Part shown: piece by piece, positions 28,601 through 39,270 of the stretch
Position numbering within the stretch: position 1 is the stretch's first letter
Layout: the number at the start of each line of letters is the position of its first letter
Source of the DNA: Rhopalosiphum padi
Taxonomy: Eukaryota; Arthropoda; Insecta; Hemiptera; Aphididae
Assembly: GCF_020882245.1 (NCBI RefSeq)
Contig: NC_083598.1
Coordinates: forward strand, 11,959,178-12,023,177
Direction: 5' to 3'
Length of the DNA stretch: 64,000 nt
Made by a program: the position numbers and the translations under genes
The notes under the pieces: model-generated
Seen by the model: the letters and a program-made list of their open reading frames with translations, nothing else
What the model was told of the DNA's origin: nothing
Databases searched by the model: none

Positions 28601-31600
28601 ATGGCATAATATTCTGGTCCAAAACTTTTACATCCGATTCCATTCCGTATATATCCTTTAAGCAATATTATGATTGAATTATTTTCAGGTATTGTATATT
28701 TACTAGAAGCACAATCTGCAGGATTAATTTTCTTCTTTAGTAGAATATCCCCTCTATTACTCTATCTTATTTCTGTTACGTGGGGTGTTACCACAAATAT
28801 ATATTATATTATTTTTACACAATTATTATAATATACAATGATAAATATTTCATTGCGTTATATTTTATACATGTTGATTGTTGCATAGTAAAAAATTTTA
28901 AGTTTAGTTAAATTTACTGATCCACTATAGGCATACATTTTATGCAAAAAAACCTTAAGACATTTTATAAACCGAATAATGGATAGGGAAACTATTTATC
29001 CAAATCTAAATATTCGTACAATTTTTCTAATTGTGAATATTAGTATGTTCAATTATGTTAATATTATTATTATAACTGTACGAGTATGGTCTGTATGGAT
29101 CATGGGTTTACCTGCAATATGTTAACAACTAAGCTGGTGTTTTGTGATTGGTTCGTCAGAAATAACTGATTTTTTTTCTTTCTCTATATTTTATAATTCA
29201 TCTCCTTTATTTTCTGTTATTTTGTGCACGCTTCTTTGTACAAAAATTTCATTTTTGTTTATTTCAATAGTTGCTTCCATTAGTTCTAATTTTTCAGATT
29301 TACGTATCTGTTCTACTTGTATGAAGTTTTTGTGGAACTTACGGTGACATATTGTAATATAATCTGCATACTTATAAAGATTTTAAAGATCTTTATTTTT
29401 TTGCAGTACACACATTTTCTAAACCAAAAAAAATAAATTGTGTTTATAAAATTGTGGCTTAAATCTATTTTTTAAAGATTTTATAAGCACGAATAAATTC
29501 TATATAAATTCAACCAATAAATAATATTAGAAAAATGTTTGCAATATTAATATGAGCAAATGTTTGAATAACACAGGTTGTTAATAGTTTCAGGCAAATA
29601 ACATATCTAATTATTCTTAATTCAGCTTAATAATATTGTGTTTGTTAAAAAGATTAATTTACATTGGATATTCTTGTTTTATTAAATTGAAACATTTCTA
29701 CTAATTAGTTTAGTTATTTTCCCAAACTCTGATCAGCGGCTCTGTAATACAAATATATAATAATATTATTTTAAATATTTATGTTAGTAATGTACTATTG
29801 TCACAATGATAAAATTATATGGACCACAGCCCAGGCCTCAGTTCCAAACTGCCCACGGCCCATGGGTTAGGAACCGCTGTTCTATATAATAGAAATAGAT
29901 AATTAATAAAATTATCAGAATGTAGATATAACAGCCTAAATTAATAATATATTTTGCAGTTGAACCGAAGTTCTACTATTTAAATAAAAAAGAATTTAAT
30001 TACATATTAAAACGTAAGTTCGTTATAAAATGACTATTAAAATGATATTAAAAAAAATATATTGATATATCAAACAAAATAACAACTAAGCATATGAAAA
30101 AGAATTAATAACCTTTAATATAGTTATGATTAATATTGGCCATACATTTTAATAACTCAATTATAGAAAAATACTAAATAGATGTACCTGCAATAACTTA
30201 TTTACTTCTGGTTTATACAGTTTATACAGATATTACACAGTTAAGATTAAGCCATCATAATTTTATTCTTCACAACGTTTCGTCAAAACACTGTAGGATA
30301 TTAAACGTTGTAAGATATTTAAAACAGAAGTTTTAAATTCCAACTTTAAATATTTATTCTTAATAAAATTGATATTTACAACTATTTTCTAAACAATGTT
30401 GGTAAATCAACATAATCAATTAAAAAGAATAGAATAAAATTATACTCAATATTTGTTTGACAATCATATGTCAAGAATTATTTGGTTAGTTTTGAAATCA
30501 ATATTTTCAATAGGTGTATATTATACTCATTAACAAAGTTATTAAATTAAAATTAATATGATTATTGTAATAATTTTCAGTTAGGGGATGTAAGTAATTT
30601 TTACTTCCGTTATGTTTATATTTAATATTATTTAAATCAAGTAATTATTAATTAAATGTTCTAACACAAATCAATTTTATTTAAAAATTGACTGATTTTA
30701 GGAGCTTAATAACATCATTAATTGATAATTAATTCAAATTTCTTCATATATTTTATGATTCAAAACTAATAAATACATATATTGATTAAAGAAAAATAAA
30801 TATATTCTTCGAATGATTGGCCTACCGTTTTTTTTTTTGTATAAAATATTAGTGGATAATATTATGGATTCGTATGAAGAACTATTTATTAAATATAAAT
30901 TTAACAATTAATATTGTATCCATATAAATTGATATTTAATAATAAAAAACGATCATCGTGATTTAGTAATAACAAAAAAAAACTAATAAATATTTTTATA
31001 AACGATTAATATCATTTATTTTCAGTGTTACCTAAATACGACGAGTCACCTGATAATTATTTGAAGAGACATTATGCAATAGGTATTCCAATATTATTTC
31101 GATAATATATAGTTTTAAATTTAAAAAAGAAGAAACAATAAATTATAACATATATTTATACAGTTGCTTTATAATTCTAGTCACAATAGATACCTACGCA
31201 TATTTATACAATATTATAGGTATACCTATACTACCTATGTTTAAATTTCTTATTAAAATTCAATAAGACAAATTTATTAGCAATTTGTCTATAAATCAAA
31301 TTTAACTTAAATGCTCAATATTTGTCATATTTTTGATATGTAGGAAGGACTTAAATCCTTTTATCTGGTATTTAAATGATAATGCTTATAAAGTTATTAT
31401 CACCCAACATTTGTATTTAAACAAAATACATTTGGATATATAAATACAATTATTTAGGATAGGTAATACACTAAGTATATATATACAATCAAATATTATA
31501 ATTATAAAGTATGAACCAATAACTTTATCTAATTAATACTTTGATAGATTCATAAATAAGTAATGAAATTATTTTATATACTTTATATCCAGTAAAATAT

Positions 31601-34600
31601 TTGTGTAAGTGCTGTTTTATTAACTATACAAGATTTTAAATGTTAGTGATGTTGAAATGTATATTATTTTTAAATCATGTTTATAGTATATTTAAACAAA
31701 AGTGTTGTTAAATACATTCAGAAACAAGTAAAATGTAAGTTAAAATTACTTTTTAACTAATATAAGTGTGTAGATATAAATCAGCTGTAATTTCTGTTAA
31801 AAAAATAATTATTCTGTTTTAGTAATTATACTAATATATATTAATATACTAGCTGTCCCCGTGCACTTCGTCGCCCGTACAAAATGCACCCGCGTCAAGT
31901 TTGGTTGCCTTTAACTGCCCCGCCTATATAGAGTTGCATTTTTTCTATCGATTAACCGATTATGTATCATTTGTTAAAAATAATACATTATTCGAATAAT
32001 TTATTAAATAATCGCACAGCCCTAAACATAATATATATTGAGGTCATTAACCGGGATAAAAACTATCCTATTTAATATCTTATGACGGAGATAGAATTAC
32101 ACACATTGATCATAATTTCATCAAAATCGGTTGAGTAGTTTCGGAATGCATCAAGAACATGTATATGTATATGTATGGGCGTAAAATTGCCTTGTTAGAG
32201 GGGGGAGGCTTAAATTATAAACATAGAACAATTTTATTGTAACATTTATCATATAAGATACTAAGATGTAGGTATTTAAAAACTTCAAAATTATTTACTT
32301 AACGGCGTATAAATGTATAATACATAACTTTTTATAGTTGTCGTTATAAAATATTAACGTATACCTCAATCATTTTAATTTTATTATAAATTTACAATAC
32401 AAAATTCATACATGAAGCTTAAATGTTAGCAAACACAACACATTTACACATATACCTATCGGATATTCTGATAAGGAATTACGTTTTACATTTTATAATT
32501 TTCTCTAATAAATTACCTTAATTTTGTTGAAAAACTTTAAAATATGTAGGGGGGCTAAGCTCCCCTAAGTCCCCCCAATTTACGCCTATGTGTATATGTA
32601 CTCGTATATTTATAGGTATACGATTTATACAATTAACACGTTAATAATACACGTTTATTTTAATAGTAGATAACTCAGAGGTTTTTTAATTTAGACAAAT
32701 GCTATTGCGATAGAAACCTCTTCCGTGATATACTCTTTCGTTTAAAAAAAAAAAATCAAGAAGATTCATAATATAATTAATATATTATTAGTTGGATTAT
32801 TATTTATAGTTTCGGAGTTCATCCCGAGTAAACATTGTGACACATGATTTCTATATAATATATAATATATTATGGAGATAGAAGATAGTAATATGTTACC
32901 GGCAGTATGTGTAATTCAGTCATTGCATATAATGTCTAGGTATTTTATAAAATAACTAAAATGACCAGACGAATTATATAATACACATAATCTCTAGTTG
33001 TTATATATAATGATTTATTAAAGTTAGGTAATAATATTATGTTATCGCTTAAATTAGAAATACCAGTGTAGTAAGTTAGTAGTTTTAAGTTCACTTAAAA
33101 AATGAATTCGTTCACGTTCATGTTCAGTTCTTAAAAAAGGAACTTATTCACGTTCACGTTCTTTAAAAAGACGAACGCGTTTATGGGTCGTTCATTTAAT
33201 TTTTTTAATTTTTTTTTATGAATCGTCAACCTGCAGTAAATATAGAAACCCATAAACATACGATTCAACTCAAAAATAAAAATACATATCGTTCACTAAA
33301 TATGAACGTTAACGCGTGAATGTGCGTTCATGAACGATGTTTTTTCCAAACACTGAGAAATACCATAGATATTGACGAAGTCGTAGAAAATATTAAACAG
33401 AAGAAGATTAAACAGCAATTACAGAAAGTGAAACAACTACAAATATTATTGAATTAGAGGATCCAAGTACAAAAATTAAATCAAATAACGAAAATGCTCT
33501 TGACTTACGAAAAAATGCGACAACAAATTAAGAAATTCAAGCTGATAAAATAAAAAAACTGTCAGACAAAAAGTGTTAAACGCGCCTAAAGAAGTTTTCA
33601 CTTTAAAAAACTTCTTCCAGTTGAGATTGGTTCAACAGTTCGGATTCCAGTACCGGATGTCGACAAAGGCCGATTAGTTGCTCGCAATATACTAGCAGTT
33701 GTAACCGAGGTACATGTTAAAAATATTTTAAACTAGTTTTTTTATTATTATTAATTGTGTATTTTTTAAAAGATTACAAATGATGGTTTCTATCGACTGG
33801 GTACCAAGAATGGAACTTTAAGACAAGTAAATGCTAGATCACAGTTCACTGTTTGTCAAAAAAAAACTATTACATTTAGATGAGGTACCAGTTGAAGAGA
33901 TAGCATTGCGATCTGTTGCTAGTCAACAATCAACAGGCAGTGGGTAGAGATTTACAAAATGTACATGTAAAACAAGATGCTAAAGTAAAAAATGTTTGTG
34001 TGTTAAAAACAAAGTATTGTGTAACTCTCGTTGTCATTCTCGCCTTACATGTTATAACAAATAGTATATATCATAATTTAAAATGTTAATATGTTAATAT
34101 AGTATACTATTATAAAATGAATCACAACTATTTTAATACTTTGCCTAAATATGTTTAGGTGCTCTATAAAATGTCTAGGAAATATGTAAAACGCTTAGGC
34201 ATTTTAAGCTAAAATTATTTTTTTAAATGATTTGCCTAAAATCAACCGGTGTTTTATAAAATACCTAGACATTATATGTAATGACTGTATTACACATATT
34301 GCCGGTAACATAAGGATAGATTAGATTGTCGAGTTATACTTCTCAGAACAATTCATACCTACACGCTGTTGACCACAAAACATATACAAAAGAAAAAAAA
34401 TCAGGTTACAGGTAGCTGGAAACCTACTATAGCGGTCGGTCACGGGAATATCCGAAATACACCATGCAATTAAGCATGTAAATTTAAATTTAATATTAAA
34501 AATTGATTCCGAACATTTTCATATTTTCTCACCTTTAAAACCTTCTCTGGATTTCTACAAATAATTTAAGACCAAAATCAACTAAATCGGTCCAGCCGTT

Positions 34601-37600
34601 CTCGAGTTTTAGCGAGACTAACAAACAGCATTAGATTTTTATATATATAGATTAAAATAACCAATAGATCTTCGCAGGAAAAAAGTTTTCTAATCCTTGT
34701 AGAAATTGTTATTTGTTTATATTAGTCTTTTTCTACAGAAACATAGCATGAAAATCAACATTGAAAAAATCATTAATTTTATTTTTCATTAAATTTTCTA
34801 TGCGACTTAGGTTAACATAAAACATAAAAAAGACGTTAAAATGTTGGAGATTTTTCACATTAAATCCACCCACATTAATTTATCTATAAAAACTTATAAT
34901 TTTTAAATATTATATGATTTTTAAAATATAATAAATTGTTTCCCGTTTCCCTATTTCTGGTATTATGACCAATGTAAAAATGAGAGACCATTCGAAAAAA
35001 AATTAAATGAGCTTAATAATATGTATATTGATTATATTGATAAAATTAACCATTTATTAAATTTGAATTATGCATTAGTCATTAGATATCTATAAAATTA
35101 ATTTATGAAAACTGTTATGTTATATACCTATGACAATGTTTATAATTCAGTCCTTAATCATTAACTATTTAGTTAAACTAGGTTAAACTTTGACTAACAA
35201 AAAATATAGAAGAAAAAAGGTAGTTATTTATAGAAATTATTGCTAGATAAGGATGTTAAAGAAAATCCTAACCCGAAGAATTAACTTTGATTTATTAAAT
35301 AAATTTATATATTTATTTATTAAAATTAGCATAATATAAGTACTAAATTGGAACTAATCTACTCACTAAAAGACAGACAACGTATTTTGATTTTATACAA
35401 TTCTGAATAAATAAGCTAATATTTTATCAATGTTATTATCATATATTTTTTTTAGAAAAGGGGCTAAGATAGGCAATCTCATATACAGTTAGAATTTTTT
35501 TCGCTTGAACAATGAACATCCATTTGTTAAAGAGTCATTTGTATATACCTATAGTATAGGATACGAATATTATTCGTAATAGAGACACAATTATATCTGT
35601 CAATACAGAAACAGATAGAGGCAATATTATAACCTCCCTAATAAAACAAATTACATTATTTAATTTCATATTTTTTGTAAATATGAAAGAAAATTGTTTT
35701 TAAGTTTTTACTTAAGTATCTTAGTATCTACATAAATATAAAAATAAAAATCTTAAAAGAGGAAATTTCTAACACTCTCGTGAACAAATTATATTATTAA
35801 ACTTACAGTACAAGTATGAAATTCTTATATGCTTCAATATATATTATTTAGCTCAACCTTGTAAGTATATTTTGAGAAAAAAAAATTAAAGAATAAAGTA
35901 GGATCCTAATAAATGTATAAAGTAATTTAAAATACTCCAATCTTATAATTTCAAACGTCTAACTATTATTCTATACAATTATTTATCATTGAATTCTAAC
36001 ATAAGACACTGAATGATGAGGTACAGTCGAAAGGTTCTATAATGAGTGTTTCTTTTATTAAACAACACTCATTATTTCAAAATCTATAAACGTATTTTTT
36101 TTACATAATTTCCAGTTAACACAACATTTAAAAAATGTTTTTTATTTTTTTGAATAACAATATACATTTTTATTTATTTTAGTTATAGTTATTTCACTCA
36201 TTACGAGTAACGGAGTATATTACTTACTACTATTTTTTCTTATGATTACTAATACTTTATTTATAAATCAGATTGTTATTTATAATATTTTTGTGAATTT
36301 TAATAAAATTATTTTTAGTGAAAATGATGAGCCTAGATCGAGCGAAAAATTTAAAATCACGTATGCTATCCTACATTCTTCCATTAATGGCCGAGCGCAA
36401 ACCAAAGCAATGCGGTTGCCCCTATTGTACCTACTACCGAAGGGGCGGCCAGCTTAATACACTGGGTCATGCTAGTATTTTTCATTGAATTGGTGTTCGC
36501 TCAGCATATTGCTATCTAGAATAACTAGACGCAACATCTATTATTTTAAAATAAAACTCAAACAATTTTAAGATACAATAGAACTGTAATCACTGCATTT
36601 ATTTTTATCTCATTTCAAACATATATTACATACAATAAAATATCTAATATTAAAAATAGTAGAAAGACAAAAATCTTATCTAACATCAATAAACATTGGA
36701 AAACATTATTTGATTTAATTTTTAAAAAGGAAAACTAAAATATTATTAAACATTGATTCTTTAAATATCAATTTGGTTAAATTTAAAATAAATAAAAAGT
36801 TTCAAATTATTATTATGCAATATAAGAATCTCAGTAAAATTTCAAATTTAATTATAATATACATAATCCAAACATTCCTTCAGATTTTTAAATAAAAAAT
36901 ACTTATCAATTTTATATATTTATGTTTACAGCATATTTATTAAGACGTGAAAGCTATAATTTTTACGTATTGAGAATGAAAAATATGAGTAAGATTTTTA
37001 ATTAACGAACTTTTTTATTTTAATTGTATACTTATTGAAATGATAATATGAAATACATTTTTTAAATTCTAAGTTATGAATATTAAATATAATTGCGTTT
37101 TTATCATAATTTTAAGTACCTATTTAATATTTGTGTATGTTATCAAATAAAAATTTTCCAAGGAATATTAATTAAAATATTTCTAGTATAGTTATATGTT
37201 ATACTATAAAATATAAGTACTAGATCTTTTCAGTTTTTAACCATGTCGGAATAAGATAGTAATCTAGGTGTCCTTAATTATCATAATATTATTGTTCATG
37301 GCAAAAATATTAAATACATTAAAAATGGTACGATGAGCAATTACAAAACAAATTTAAGAATAATATTACAACAATATCAGTGTTTAAAAAACTTTCATTA
37401 TTATTATACTATGAATTAAACATATTTGATCCATGCCTTATATTCACAATCTTTGAATTTTAAGTTTATCTAATATATTATATAATCTACAAGAATAAGA
37501 AAATTATAAACTATAGGTATTCTCTTAACACAAATTAAGAACCCTACAGACTTAAACTTACTATACTAATATTACAAAACTGATTCAATTAATTTTACTT

Positions 37601-38330
37601 GACACCTTATACAAAAATACATTATAATATATATCCATTAAAAACATTAGATAAAAGTTATTATTTAAGTTTCTGTTATTATTATAGTTTTGTTTATTTC
37701 CACACATCGATCAGAATAATATTTTTTTAAATTTTTATTATTTCTATTATTTCTCTTTAGACATAATACCGTTTCATATAGACTTTTTCAAAAAGAAATT
37801 TAAATTGTTTGAAGGTATGCAACTTTTTATAATTATTTTGTAATATGTTTTTATTCATCATTAAAATATATAGCTTTTTTTAAATGTAATTTATCACATT
37901 ATAAAGTCAACTATAAAATTAAAAATTTAATAGTATTATAGGTGTTTCAGCACACCTGGTTAAACATTATGACGTATTATCGTGTATCTATCGTTATAAG
38001 TTATAACACTCGTGTATTTTTTAAAGTATATAGCTATATGATTGAGTTGCACCAAGCACAATGTTTTCTTATAAGAAATAAAATGAGGAATTTATATTTT
38101 AAAAGCTTAAATATTTTACAAAGAAAAATTAATACTATATCAAACTTAATATCCAATTAGTATAATATTAAACTAGTTTTATATGCTTTTGAAATTATTT
38201 GAATACAATAGAATTGTGTTATTGATTTATTATATTTTCAGGCCAAGACCAAAAAACAATTTTTCAAGAGCTGGGAGTTAATTTCAGAGATGATGCAGAA
38301 TCATCTACAATAGCTCAAATAGATAACTGA
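16611..38330 (+). CDS. Micro-exon gene, copy A: putative secreted protein, 24 exons, 389 aa
   Basis: Exons: 16611-16785, 17812-17889, 18642-18689, 20039-20053, 21181-21243, 22110-22166, 22264-22320, 22450-22497, 22948-22980, 24284-24316, 24393-24416, 25243-25278, 25511-25540, 29960-30013, 30581-30589, 31026-31082, 31593-31604, 31687-31734, 35852-35860, 36319-36360, 36932-36988, 37761-37814, 37942-37983, 38242-38330 (TGA). They sum to 1170 nt. Every internal exon is a multiple of 3 and phase 1 at both ends, with AG acceptor and GT donor. Exon 1 is hydrophobic (signal peptide or anchor). An in-frame ATG at 16704 gives a cleaner signal, MICFFIMLMITVYDVYS. The mature part is rich in Tyr, Phe, Asn and Lys; typical pieces are NPEDFYLSLF, NYTGIFPKYWHKRPEFF and LPKYDESPDNYLKRHY. 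No known domain is recognised. AATAAA follows at 38449. Exons paired in copy B are the surest. The 9-nt exon at 35852 and the exon at 37942 are the weakest. Resembles bicycle-type effector genes in structure only. Confidence 0.75.
17248..17460. mobile_element. Foldback element in intron 1 of copy A
   Basis: Two arms of about 55 bp (17248-17302 and 17405-17460) are almost perfect inverse copies; both hold ATTAATCTGACAACTATACT or its inverse. The loop of about 100 bp ends in a run of A. A MITE or foldback element. Confidence 0.85.
18825..19275. mobile_element. GC-richer insertion in intron 3 of copy A, type unknown
   Basis: Base composition shifts sharply (for example GGGAGAGCGGAAACCG near 18871, GTCCGCGGAGAACGCC near 19098 and GAGGACTGGGCCTCACGG near 19208) inside an AT-rich intron. 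Copy B has no such block at the matching intron. No open frame. It could be a solo LTR or a noncoding transposon. Ends not determined. Confidence 0.4.
22609..22634 (+). other. Stop-bearing alternative exon, copy A
   Basis: After a good acceptor (TTTATCAG) the phase-1 frame reads TPESRRI and then TAA at 22632-22634. Copy B has the same peptide and stop at 52346-52371. It cannot be an internal exon of the long protein, so it looks like an alternative last exon giving a short form after exon 8, or an exon that triggers decay. Confidence 0.55.
23167..23512. mobile_element. hAT-type MITE
   Basis: Ends CAGGAATG and CACTCCTG are inverse copies with one mismatch. The flanks CTATAGAG and CTATATAA look like a worn 8-bp target duplication. 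The right part repeats TTGAAATTTTACCAACGTGCC twice. 346 bp, no coding content. Confidence 0.65.
25661..26540. mobile_element. DNA transposon remnant with CGCCGAC-motif ends (MULE-like)
   Basis: The left end (25661-25730) repeats GCCGACA several times. The right end (26449-26540) repeats the inverse GTCGGCGAA four times. The outermost ~27 bp of both ends match as inverted repeats (CGATTGGCCGAC and ..TCGGCGAATCG). Between them lies the decayed transposase piece at 25989-26303. It sits in the intron between exons 13 and 14 of copy A, which is why that intron is 4.4 kb against 1.2 kb in copy B. Confidence 0.65.
25989..26303 (-). pseudogene. Truncated MULE-type transposase
   Basis: Open frame of about 104 aa with W-HF...RTINHLEGWHAALNKAVGRP..NIF-LIKELK. 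The words T-N-x-EGWH and a later I..LK resemble the C-terminal part of MULE/FLYWCH-associated transposases common in insect genomes; this assignment is from memory of the family pattern. The catalytic DDE part is missing, so it is a dead fragment inside the CGCCGAC-ended element. Confidence 0.6.
26568..27835. mobile_element. Inverted-repeat element(s) with CCACCAAA and GGCCGAGTTTACA motifs
   Basis: The left part holds GTAAACTCGGCCCGAGG and TTTCCACCAAA three times (26630-26690). The right part holds the inverse TTTGGTGGAAAAGGG and CCACTTTTGGTGGG (27160-27205), then TGTAAAGTTGGCCC, GGGCCGAGTTTACAA and CGGACCGAGTTTACAA (27295-27785). It looks like one or two nested noncoding elements with repeated terminal words, in the same intron of copy A. 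Confidence 0.5.
29734..29879. mobile_element. Short hAT-type MITE
   Basis: Starts CAGCGGCTC and ends GGAACCGCTG, near-inverse copies in the style of hAT ends. 146 bp. It contains a GC-rich stretch (GGACCACAGCCCAGGCC). The target duplication is not clear. Confidence 0.5.
32175..32590. mobile_element. MITE with GGCGTAAATTGGGGG ends
   Basis: The left end reads TGGGCGTAAAATTGCC..GAGGGGGG. The right end reads the inverse, CCCCCCAATTTACGCCTA. About 415 bp, noncoding, within the outer element at 31848-34660. Confidence 0.65.
33064..33355. mobile_element. hAT MITE with exact 8-bp target duplication
   Basis: Element ends CAGTG and CACTG; flanked on both sides by AGAAATAC (33056-33063 and 33356-33363), the 8-bp duplication expected of hAT elements. 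292 bp. The interior is full of GTTCACGTTCA-type words in both orientations, so it can form hairpins. It landed inside the TIR transposon at 32895-34310 and is therefore younger. Confidence 0.9.
33364..34066 (+). pseudogene. Decayed integrase-derived gene (KRBA2-like C-terminal part)
   Basis: Readable pieces: EIGSTVRIPVPDVDKGR, then ARNILAVVTE, an apparent intron (about 33710-33770), DGFYRLGTKNGTLRQVNARS, QFTVC, EIALRSVASQQSTGSG and a cysteine-rich end F-TKCTCKTRC..KKC-C. The order recalls the C-terminal part of KRAB-A domain-containing protein 2-like proteins, which derive from transposon integrases; I assign this from memory of the pattern. Several stops and frameshifts break it. The retained intron argues against a processed copy. 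Confidence 0.6.
36361..36550. other. GC-rich island of unknown nature after exon 20 of copy A
   Basis: A block of about 150 bp with GGCCGAGCGCAAACC, GCGGTTGCCCC and GAAGGGGCGGCC stands out from its surroundings. CCCCT and AGGGG can pair around TACTACCG. If the donor at 36361 were not used, the phase-1 frame would run to TGA at 36486-36488 and add a tail with a CGCPYC motif. Other possibilities are a piece of a structured RNA (an rRNA 3' fragment is worth testing) or a repeat. Confidence 0.35.
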
Positions 38331-38448
38331 GTTCATAATTAATATTATTAGTGGGCTAATTTTTATGCATTTACCCTTCAATACAATTTTATGTTTACAT
38401 AATAAGTTATATTAATTCATACATTGTTTTTAAATATACTAACGGGGC

Positions 38449-38454
38449 AATAAA
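38449..38454 (+). terminator. Polyadenylation signal of copy A
   Basis: AATAAA about 120 bp after the TGA at 38328-38330, followed by a T-rich stretch. It is the first convincing signal after the last exon. Confidence 0.55.
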
Positions 38455-38857
38455 TTTGTTTTAGATTTGTTTTTTTTTTTTTTAATTAGTCTTTAACTTC
38501 GGCAGTAAGGGCCATTTAGTTTACACATTATATTTTTCTTATTAAAAGATACAGTTTGAATGCGATAATTTAGGGGGAGGTTATATAGATCATAGGTTAT
38601 AAAAATGTAAAATATAATTTATTGATCACCGAAAATATCTTTTAAATATTTTAACAGTAACAGTAAAATCATTTGTATTTGTCAGCTGTAAGACACATAT
38701 GAATATTGTATTCAATTAAGTGTCCATTAATTCTCATATTACTGTGAATGGTTAAAACAAGTTACGATTGGTATAACGACCTACAAATAATATCATAAAA
38801 CAAATTTAAAAAGTATAAGACTTAATACCATGAAAAAAAACTACGTGGTAGGTAGAC

Positions 38858-39270
38858 AAATTTAAATATTTAGGAATAGAAATAAATTCATCGGGTAACA
38901 ATTATAAGGAAATCCAGAACAAAATTTTGCTTAATTTCTGAAACCAATTTTAAAATCCAAATTAGTATCAAGATAGTATTAAGATGAATAATGTTTAGCA
39001 AGATTCAAAAGGAAGATATTGAGAAAAATATCTGGACCATAATGGAATCAAAACACGGAAAAATTCAATATAGAAAAATGGGAAAGTTATAAGCATGATA
39101 AATGATTGAGACACAATGACAACAATGAAAAGTAAAAGCTGAACAAGATAAGTAAATTGAAACTGTGATAGATAAACAAACTACAAAAATACCTTGTTAT
39201 ATTGGACATATCCAACTGTGAAGAGCTAACTCTTGACAGTGAAATATGGAGAAGAGTGGTGGTAGTGACA
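38858..39270 (+). pseudogene. Decayed LINE reverse transcriptase, 3' part
   Basis: The frame reads KFKYLGIEINSSGNNYKEIQ, the typical end of the non-LTR reverse transcriptase domain (K-YLG.. then EI..RI). After frameshifts, RFKRKILRKISGP and, near 39200, YIGH and later EIWRRVV follow in the usual order of the C-terminal region. Many stops. No upstream domains remain. It lies just after copy A. Confidence 0.65.

Larger units (their letters stand above)
32895..34310. mobile_element. DNA transposon with ~60-bp terminal inverted repeats
   Basis: The left arm ATGTTACCGGCAGTATGTGT, continuing through CAGTCATTGCATATAATG to CTAGGTATTTTATAAAA, is matched as an inverse copy by the right arm ending ATTGCCGGTAACAT, over about 60 bp with few mismatches. 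It encloses the broken integrase-related gene (33364-34066) and an hAT MITE. This makes it a plausible home element for that gene family. Confidence 0.75.
31848..34660. mobile_element. Outer retroelement-like sequence hosting nested insertions
   Basis: The left end begins CTAGCTGTCCCCGTGCACTT. The right end carries AAATCGGTCCAGCCGTTCTC, GAGTTTTAGCGAGACTAAC and an AT-rich tail. Both words are typical of the ends of one common class of insect non-LTR or SINE-like repeats. A related internal block (ATCAAAATCGGTTGAGTAGTTTCGG) is near 32118. Later insertions at 32175 and 32895 split it. Confidence 0.5.
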
